Made by a program: the position numbers and the translations under genes. Source: CAYPGJ01 sp964638515 (GTDB lineage Bacteria > Planctomycetota > Phycisphaerae > Phycisphaerales > UBA1924). From it: a DNA stretch of 64,000 bases. The stretch is from NCBI GenBank assembly GCA_964638515.1, contig CAZWZL010000006.1, forward strand, positions 15,906 to 79,905. Reading direction: 5' to 3'. This document shows positions 58,039 through 64,000 of this stretch, piece by piece (within the stretch, counting starts at the first letter, position 1; each line of letters starts with the position of its first letter). The notes under the pieces were generated by a model. The model was not told the DNA's origin. It worked only from the letters and a program-made list of their open reading frames with translations, and ran no database searches.

Positions 58039-59250
58039 TCACCGCCACGCCGAAGCAACGCGCAGCAGCGTCACCGCAAGCACCTTCGAACGCTCCACGA
58101 GGCTCACAAGCCCGATCCACTCCGCCGTCGTGTGCAATCCCCCCCCGCGCACCCCCCTCGTGTCGATCGTCGGCAGCCCCGCATCCTGAAGAATGTTCCC
58201 GTCCGAAACGCCCCCCGTCTTGCCCTCCCCGATGCTCAGGCCGAGATCGTCTCCCGCCCCGCGCACCATCCCGGCCAGCCGCGCCACCCCTTCCGTCCTC
58301 GCCTTGGCCGGCCGGTTGAAACTCCGCTCCACGCGCACGCTCGGCATCGCCCCCTCCCCCGTCTCCAAAGCCGCAAGCATCTCCTGAATCTCCGCCGACA
58401 CCGCCGCATCCGGAAACCGCGCATTGCCCCACGCCCGCGCCAGGTCCGGAATGATGTTCGTCGCGTCCGCCGCCTCCAGCGCCCCCACGCTCACCAACCG
58501 TCCCGCTCGCACATCCGCCATCTCCCCCGTGAGCAGCACCGCGCGCGCCAACGCCACCGCCGCATTCACCCCGCTCGCAAAGTCCCTCCCCACGTGCGCC
58601 GACCTCCCCCGCGCCTCGATCATGAACTGGCCGCTCCCCAGCCGCTCCACCACGATCGATCCGTCCGGCAACGCCGGCTCCGTCGCGAACGCCACATCAT
58701 GACTCTCGGCCTCGGCCCGCAACGCGCGCTCACTGTGATACGACCCCGTCTCCTCATCGCTGTTGAAGACGTACGTCCACGCGATCCTCGCCCCGCACGC
58801 CGCCAGCGCCTCCAGCGCGTGCAGCCCGATCACGATGCCCCCCTTCATGTCCACAACACCCGGACCCACACCCCTCTTCCCGTCCGCGCTCCGTGTCATC
58901 TTCAGAAACGTCCCCTTGGGCGGCGGCGGAAACACCGTGTCCAAGTGACCCGACATCAACACCCGCGCGCCCGCGGCTCCTCCCCCCGGCCCTCGGCACA
59001 CCGCCGTCACCGGAGGCTTCCCCGAAGACGCCCCCAGCAGCCATTCGGGCTTGGCGTCACCCTTCACTTCCTCCACGCAAGCGCCGAGCGCTCGACAGCG
59101 CTCCGTCACGGCGCCTCGAAACTCGTCCAGCCCCGGCGCGTGATTGTGCCCCGTCGGAATCGCGACAAACCGCTCGAGATCCGCCTCCATCGCGCCGGCG
59201 CGATCCTCCAGCGCCGCGCACACCTCCCGCTCCAATGCGCTCAACGACAT
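58039..59250 (-). CDS. M20-family metallopeptidase/deacylase
   Basis: The 403-residue protein has M20 motifs: SGHLDTVFP, GPGVVDMKGGIVIG, FNSDEETGS, and a late GLHTTAEWI. The family includes ArgE, DapE and carboxypeptidase G2-type hydrolases. The order and the GHLDTVFP form suggest a CPG2-like member. Since astE is missing here, it might remove succinyl from succinylglutamate; this is inferred from the neighbouring ast genes. It starts 1 nt after the DapF-GNAT stop (TGAGATG). Confidence 0.85.
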   Translation of the reverse strand: MSLSALEREVCAALEDRAGAMEADLERFVAIPTGHNHAPGLDEFRGAVTERCRALGACVEEVKGDAKPEWLLGASSGKPPVTAVCRGPGGGAAGARVLMSGHLDTVFPPPPKGTFLKMTRSADGKRGVGPGVVDMKGGIVIGLHALEALAACGARIAWTYVFNSDEETGSYHSERALRAEAESHDVAFATEPALPDGSIVVERLGSGQFMIEARGRSAHVGRDFASGVNAAVALARAVLLTGEMADVRAGRLVSVGALEAADATNIIPDLARAWGNARFPDAAVSAEIQEMLAALETGEGAMPSVRVERSFNRPAKARTEGVARLAGMVRGAGDDLGLSIGEGKTGGVSDGNILQDAGLPTIDTRGVRGGGLHTTAEWIGLVSLVERSKVLAVTLLRVASAWR

Positions 59251-59251
59251 C

Positions 59252-60691
59252 TCACTCGCTCCTCACTGCGGTTTCCCGTCCCGCGAGCCACTGCGACCTC
59301 GTGATGCCCCAGAGCACGATGTCGCGCGTCGTGCCGAATCTCCAGACGTGCGCCGGCAGAACGCCCTCCCGGCGCATGCCCGCCTTCTCGAGAACCCGGC
59401 CCGATGCGGGGTTGGTCGCGAAATGCTCCGCATACACGCGCTCGAGCGCGTGGCACTCGAAACCATGCGCCAAGAGCATGCTCGCGGCCCGCGTCGCAAA
59501 GCCACGATTGCGGAACGCCGGCATCACGGTGTAGCCCAGCTCGGCCCGGCGCATCGCGCGGTCGAAGCTGAGGCCCGCCGTGCCCGCGAGCACGCCTTCC
59601 ACCTCAATGCCGAACACGGACGCGTCACCAAGCGCGTGCAGGCGACGAAGTCGCGCGAGCCATCGCGCCGCCTCGCCCCACGGGTACGGCCAGGGGGGCG
59701 TGCGCATGTTGTTGATGGCCTCGAACTCCTGCATCGACTCGTGGAGTGCGTCGAGATCGTCATCCCTGAGAGTGCGGAGGGTGACGGGCCCGCCCCTGAT
59801 CATCGGCGCCGTCGGCGCGTCGATCGGGACGCCCCCGAACCACGTTCCCTCTCCGACGTACTCCGCAGGGCCTTCGAGCGTCGCACATCCCTCGGCACAG
59901 GTGATGCGGAGCGGGCCCCCGGGCATGTGAACGGTCACCTCGGGATCAAGTCGATCGGTGGCGACCCCGCCGGCCACGATCGCGCACGCCCCCGTGCCGC
60001 ACGCATCCGTCAACCCGGCGCCGCGCTCCCACGTGCGCGCACGGACCTCGACCCGGGAGCGGACGTTGACGAAGTGGGCGTTGATGCGCCTCGGGAACGC
60101 CGGGTGCGATTCGATGGCGCGCCCAAGGCGCGCAACGTCGAGCGTGTCGACATCTTCATCAGTGAAATGGACGAAGTGCGGATTCCCCACGGACGCCAGC
60201 ACGCCGCGCAGGCCGCCGACCTCGGCCTCGTGATCAACCGCCCGCACGACTCCTTCGTCCATGCCCACCGCGAGCGCTCCGAGCCGACACTCTCCCATGT
60301 CGACCTTCACGCGCTCAATGACGCCCTGCGCGCTGCGGGCGAGCGTCGCTCGAAGAAGCCCGGCGCCGGTCTCCACAAGCACCGACTCCCGGTCGTCGGG
60401 CGTGGCGCGCCCCTTGTCGACGGCCAGCCGAACCGCGCACCGCAACCCGTTCCCGCACATCTCCCCCGCACTGCCGTCCGAATTCCAGATCCGCATCCGG
60501 AAACCCGCCCCCCCGGCCGCCCCGGATGCGCTCGGCTCACTCAGCACGATCAGCCCGTCCGCCCCGACCCCACGCCGACGGTCACTCACCTCGCGCGCAA
60601 GTTCCGGCCAATCGGGGCGCTCCTCGCGCGACGAAAACGCCTCCACAAAGAGGTAGTCGTTCCCACAGCCGTGCATCTTCGTATACCGCAT
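59252..60691 (-). CDS. dapF: Diaminopimelate epimerase fused to a GNAT acetyltransferase
   Basis: Residues 1-290 are DapF, which interconverts LL- and meso-diaminopimelate for lysine and peptidoglycan. The start is MRYTKMHGCGNDYLF, and the two catalytic cysteines are Cys79 (EMCGNGLRC) and Cys231 (DACGTGACA). Residues about 300-470 form a RimJ-type GNAT domain (VTLRTLRDDDLDALHESMQE, ELGYTVMPAFRNRGFATRAA, VLEKAGMRREGVLPAHVW). No stop or frameshift lies between the domains. The acceptor substrate of the acetyltransferase is unknown. Confidence 0.93.
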   Translation of the reverse strand: MRYTKMHGCGNDYLFVEAFSSREERPDWPELAREVSDRRRGVGADGLIVLSEPSASGAAGGAGFRMRIWNSDGSAGEMCGNGLRCAVRLAVDKGRATPDDRESVLVETGAGLLRATLARSAQGVIERVKVDMGECRLGALAVGMDEGVVRAVDHEAEVGGLRGVLASVGNPHFVHFTDEDVDTLDVARLGRAIESHPAFPRRINAHFVNVRSRVEVRARTWERGAGLTDACGTGACAIVAGGVATDRLDPEVTVHMPGGPLRITCAEGCATLEGPAEYVGEGTWFGGVPIDAPTAPMIRGGPVTLRTLRDDDLDALHESMQEFEAINNMRTPPWPYPWGEAARWLARLRRLHALGDASVFGIEVEGVLAGTAGLSFDRAMRRAELGYTVMPAFRNRGFATRAASMLLAHGFECHALERVYAEHFATNPASGRVLEKAGMRREGVLPAHVWRFGTTRDIVLWGITRSQWLAGRETAVRSE

Positions 60692-60740
60692 GCCCCACCA
60701 GTATCGGCCCCAACGCCCCGCCCCGCACACACCACGCCCC

Positions 60741-62225
60741 TCAGCCACCCATCGAGTTCAGCACGCTCCCCACCGCCACCACCGCCAACGCCGCCACGAT
60801 CCACACCCGAACACGCCGTGACGCCCGATCGATCTCCAGCCGCCCCACCCGCTCGCCCACCAACGCGTTGATCATCTCGATCCGATTCCCAAGGCTCCCA
60901 TGCCGCCACGTCCACTTCGACAACGGAATCTGATTCTCCCGCGCCACCGCGAGCAACGCGTCCCGCATCCCCCCAGCCGCCTCCGACGTGATCTCCGCGC
61001 CCCCGCCGCCCCCACCGCTCCGCATCCCCGCCAGGTGCTGCACCGCGAATGCGTCCGCCTCGCGCTCGAACATGCGGCTGATCCGCCCTACCAGCGTCAG
61101 CCCGATCGCGATCCCGCCCAACGCCGCCACCACGTCAATCCCCTGCATCCACGCGCCACTCCCACCCAACCCCGCAACCCGCGCCGCACCCGCGCCAACC
61201 CAGCTCGCCAGCATCGCGCTCACTCCCAACGACGCCGCCATCCCCCCGAGCAGCCACGCCACGTGCCGGCGCACGATGTGGCCCAACTCGTGCGCCATCA
61301 CCGCCTCAACCTCACGCTCCTCCAATCGCTCCAGCAGCAGGTCCGTCAGCAGGATGTACCGCAACCTCGGCAGCAGCCCCATCACCGCCCCATTGATCAT
61401 CGTCCCGTGCGTGCGCCACAGCAGAATCCCCCGATGACGCACGCCGTGCCGTGCGCACAACTCCTCCAGCCGCCAACGCAGCTCCCCCTCGCCCAGCCGC
61501 TCCGTTCTCCAGATCCGCCGCACGATCGGCGGCGCCACCGCAAACACGGCCAGCGCCCCGCACATGTCCACGCTCCCCACCACCAGCGCGCCCGCCCCCG
61601 ATGACACCCACGCCACCCCCCGCCCCGCAAGCCACGATGCACCAAGCCCCACGCTCTCCACCCACGCCAACACCATCCACATCGGCACGAGCATGAACAA
61701 CACCTGGTGCCGAACCTGATCCGTCATGTACGCCCAAGCCGATCGCGCCGGGTGAATCACCTCACCCCGCTCCACGGCCCCGAACAACCGCGCTTCCCGC
61801 ACCCTCCGGTCGATCGTCCCGTACGACCAAAACCCCAGGAACAACACCCCCAGCGCCGGCGACATCGCCACGATCTCATCAACGATCACCCAGTCCCCCA
61901 TCGCCCCCCGCACACGCTCCAGCCATCCAGCCCCGAACACGCCCGCCCCGTACACCACAAGCACCCCCGCGCGCGACAGCGTCGCCATCGACCGCGCGCT
62001 CCACAGATACGCCACGCTCCCCTTCCGATCCAGCCCCCGCCCGCACCGCCACATCCACGCATGCGTCCCCAGCGCGATCACCCCGTACGCCCCGAGCAGC
62101 CACCACACCCCGCGCGCCGACGACCCCGTCCCCCCGAGCATCCACCCTGCGCTCTCCCCCGCGCTCCGCAGCGCATCATGCGCCACCAGCGCCACCACCA
62201 GCCCGATCACCACCACCTGCGTCAT
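60741..62225 (-). CDS. M48-family membrane metalloprotease
   Basis: The 494-residue protein has about six membrane helices and the zinc motif HELGH at 312-316 (VMAHELGHIVRRH). The third ligand glutamate lies further on in RMFEREADAFAVQH. This is the layout of M48 peptidases such as CAAX-processing Ste24/HtpX-like enzymes. The N-terminal half carries extra hydrophobic segments. It precedes dapF by 49 bp and follows a lipoprotein gene by 7 bp on the same strand. Confidence 0.92.
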   Translation of the reverse strand: MTQVVVIGLVVALVAHDALRSAGESAGWMLGGTGSSARGVWWLLGAYGVIALGTHAWMWRCGRGLDRKGSVAYLWSARSMATLSRAGVLVVYGAGVFGAGWLERVRGAMGDWVIVDEIVAMSPALGVLFLGFWSYGTIDRRVREARLFGAVERGEVIHPARSAWAYMTDQVRHQVLFMLVPMWMVLAWVESVGLGASWLAGRGVAWVSSGAGALVVGSVDMCGALAVFAVAPPIVRRIWRTERLGEGELRWRLEELCARHGVRHRGILLWRTHGTMINGAVMGLLPRLRYILLTDLLLERLEEREVEAVMAHELGHIVRRHVAWLLGGMAASLGVSAMLASWVGAGAARVAGLGGSGAWMQGIDVVAALGGIAIGLTLVGRISRMFEREADAFAVQHLAGMRSGGGGGGAEITSEAAGGMRDALLAVARENQIPLSKWTWRHGSLGNRIEMINALVGERVGRLEIDRASRRVRVWIVAALAVVAVGSVLNSMGG

Positions 62226-62232
62226 CCGCGCA

Positions 62233-63702
62233 TCACTCCTCGACGATCACGATCTCTCCGAGATCGACCGTCGCCCCGTTCGGCTGGTAGTAATCCACCC
62301 CGAGCAATCCCTTCCGAATCGACGTGAACACAAGGCAGCTCCGCCCCAGCACCCGCGCATATTCCTTGTCCCCGCCGCTCGGCCCCGCGTACTCCTTCTC
62401 ATCCGCCAGCCGCGCATGAAAATGGTAATCCAAGAGCGCCGTCCGTCCCCCGGCCAACAACTCCGCGCTCGCCACAAACCGATTGTCCCCCATCCGCTGC
62501 GCCGGCCTCGGCGGAAAACTCTGCGCCGCAAACCCCTCGCCCCACGCCGCCAGCACGCCCCCGTACTCCGTGCTCGTGTCCTTCCGATCCGCCGCCACCT
62601 GCTCCCCGATCGACGCCACCACCCCCGCGTCCGCCATCGCCTCCGTCGCGATCAGCATGAGCAGCACGTCGCCCCACACCAGCTGCGCCTCGTTGTGCTC
62701 GAGGCTCTCACGCTTCGCCCACATCCCCTCGCTCTGATCCGCCAACCGCTGATGCGCCGTCCGCCCCGCCAGCCGCGCGCGCAGCTCACCCAGCAACTCC
62801 TCGCGCCCGGCCGACAACCACGCGCTCCGCCGCTCCTTCGCCCACACCACCGCGCTCGCATGACGAAGCTCAAACCCCTCCACCTGCTCCGCGCGCAATC
62901 CCGCGATCACCCCGGCCGCCTCATCCCACCACGCCCTCCGCTCCGGCTCCCGCAGCGCGAGCAGCCACTCGAGCTGCTCCCCCGTCCGCGCCACCGCCCG
63001 CAATTCCCGCGCGCCAAGCACGAGCGCGCCCGTCACCGCATCCCCACCGGCATCACCATCCATCCGCGCCAACAGCGCCCGCGTCTGCGACCCGTCCTCA
63101 TCCACGCGGCACAGCACCGCCCACGCGTCCGTCCGCCTCCGCTCCTCCAGCACGTTCCCCTTGGGCGCCGGCCGCGCAAACTCCTCGAACACCACCTCCG
63201 TCACCGGCCTCCCCGGGTGCAACGCCTCCACCGCGCGACGCTCAATCCGCTCCGGCCCCTCACGCCCGGCCGACGGAACCGACCACCTCCGCACCAGCGC
63301 CCCCGTCATCTCCACCCATCCCCCCTCCATCGCGCGCGTCGCGATCCAATCCACCACCGCCTGCTGCGGCTCGCGCGCCACGATCAACCCCAGCATCGAC
63401 CGCGAATCCGCCTCGTCATCCAACACCAACGCGTCCATCGCCGCGATCCGCACACCCGAATACGTCGCCGCGCTCCACGCGATCTTCTTCATCGCCTCGC
63501 GCCACGCGCCGCGCTCCACCTCACCACGCTCAACCATCCCCACCGACGCCCCGATCGCGCTCACCCGCTTCCCGTTGGCCAGCGTCGGGCTCAGCGCATC
63601 CGCCATCGGATCGGAAACACGCGCATCCCCCGCGCAACCCGCCCACACAACCAACACCGCCCCCGCCATCACCAATCCCGCTCGCCGCATGCGTCCGCTC
63701 AT
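62233..63702 (-). CDS. Large lipoprotein of unknown function
   Basis: The 489-residue protein has a signal peptide with lipobox (VVWAGC), then an alpha-helical, charged region. Its HRLADQSEGMWAKRESLEHN and WLSAGREELLGELRARLA segments are helical, with no recognised motif. It is probably co-transcribed with the M48 protease, whose ATG is 7 bp after its stop, so it may be a partner or substrate of that protease. The ATG at 63702 is preferred; an ATG four codons later also fits. Confidence 0.72.
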   Translation of the reverse strand: MSGRMRRAGLVMAGAVLVVWAGCAGDARVSDPMADALSPTLANGKRVSAIGASVGMVERGEVERGAWREAMKKIAWSAATYSGVRIAAMDALVLDDEADSRSMLGLIVAREPQQAVVDWIATRAMEGGWVEMTGALVRRWSVPSAGREGPERIERRAVEALHPGRPVTEVVFEEFARPAPKGNVLEERRRTDAWAVLCRVDEDGSQTRALLARMDGDAGGDAVTGALVLGARELRAVARTGEQLEWLLALREPERRAWWDEAAGVIAGLRAEQVEGFELRHASAVVWAKERRSAWLSAGREELLGELRARLAGRTAHQRLADQSEGMWAKRESLEHNEAQLVWGDVLLMLIATEAMADAGVVASIGEQVAADRKDTSTEYGGVLAAWGEGFAAQSFPPRPAQRMGDNRFVASAELLAGGRTALLDYHFHARLADEKEYAGPSGGDKEYARVLGRSCLVFTSIRKGLLGVDYYQPNGATVDLGEIVIVEE

Positions 63703-63770
63703 GCGCCGAGTGTACGACCCGCCCATCCCCCACGCCCCTCGGCTACCATCACCCCGGAAACCGCCACGCC

Positions 63771-64000
63771 ATGCCCCGCTCCTCCCCCACAACCTCATCC
63801 TCGGACCTCCCGACCCGCGTCGGCGAAATCATCAATCTCATCCGCCCCGCCATCCAGGCCGACGGCGGAGACGTTGAACTCGTCGACATCACCCCCGACA
63901 ATGTCGTCCGCATCCGACTCCTCGGCGCCTGCGTCGGCTGCCCCTCCGCCACCATGACCCTCCGCATGGGCATCGAGAAGAACCTCAAGGACAACATCCC
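63771..64000 (+). CDS. NifU-like C-terminal domain protein (cut by window edge)
   Basis: An ATG at 63771 opens a frame that runs off the right edge (76 codons seen). After a short serine-rich start it has VGEIINLIRPAIQADGGDVE, LVDITPDNVVRIRLLGAC, and the CVGCPSATMTL motif, the CxxC of NifU/Nfu scaffolds that carry iron-sulfur clusters. It is divergent from the large lipoprotein gene. The stand-alone domain (Nfu type) is likely. Confidence 0.9.
   Translation, partial: MPRSSPTTSSSDLPTRVGEIINLIRPAIQADGGDVELVDITPDNVVRIRLLGACVGCPSATMTLRMGIEKNLKDNI

Overview
The window is GC-rich, densely packed bacterial chromosome with about 56 protein genes, two tRNA genes and almost no spacer DNA. The mix of genes points to a planctomycete of the class Phycisphaerae. 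It has a prepilin-like protein of the FTLIELLVVI type with a large glycine-rich C-terminus, a secreted protein ending in a PEP-CTERM-like anchor (VPAPSSALVL, a hydrophobic stretch, then RRRR), several lipoproteins, many GTG starts, and unusual domain fusions. This assignment is an inference from gene content; there is no rRNA to confirm it. I see no CRISPR array, prophage, insertion sequence or integron.

Layout. 1-7,100: end of an unknown gene, a TPR protein, valS, a gluzincin-like lipoprotein, a hairpin-rich spacer with a terminator, and an MFS transporter. 7,180-9,206: tRNA-Arg(CCG), then the coupled ribH-nusB-ftsY operon. 9,275-12,387: a UbiA-type prenyltransferase, then an operon of HEAT lipoprotein, RsbW-like kinase, STAS protein and MlaE permease. 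12,434-15,206: guaA and aroB. 15,313-19,431: a ParA ATPase fused to a glycogen-binding (CBM48-like) domain, a P-loop-less protein resembling the back half of FlhG/MinD, and a convergent glycogen-synthase-like GT4 enzyme. 19,489-22,768: a hypothetical protein, prmC, and a PAS-GAF-receiver protein without a kinase domain. 22,871-27,932: a four-gene ABC system resembling gliding/auxiliary transport (GldA/F/G plus a DUF4340-like protein). 27,922-33,180: ribD, a divergent RNase HII, a prepilin operon with a 41-residue membrane protein, tRNA-Leu(CAG) and recA. 33,405-39,159: murD, an M28 peptidase, a secreted protein, an ECF sigma factor and its likely membrane anti-sigma. 39,180-47,936: terC and putA, a small membrane protein, mnmA, a sigma-70 family factor, superoxide dismutase and tilS. 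48,018-53,427: a membrane/coiled-coil protein, two DUF4097-like lipoproteins, an agmatinase-family enzyme and the PEP-CTERM protein. 53,542-63,702: one long minus-strand run of astD, astA, astC, an M20 peptidase, a DapF-GNAT fusion, an M48 protease and a lipoprotein. 63,771-64,000: start of a NifU-like protein.

How the genes fit together. Amino-acid catabolism is well represented: putA takes proline to glutamate, the ast genes take arginine to glutamate, and the agmatinase-family enzyme may feed the same pool. The most striking possible new system is the ParA-CBM48 / FlhG-like / GT4 neighbourhood. It suggests a ParA-type positioning machine whose cargo is glycogen, by analogy with ParA-type positioning of carboxysomes. 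This is a hypothesis from domain architecture, not a demonstrated function.
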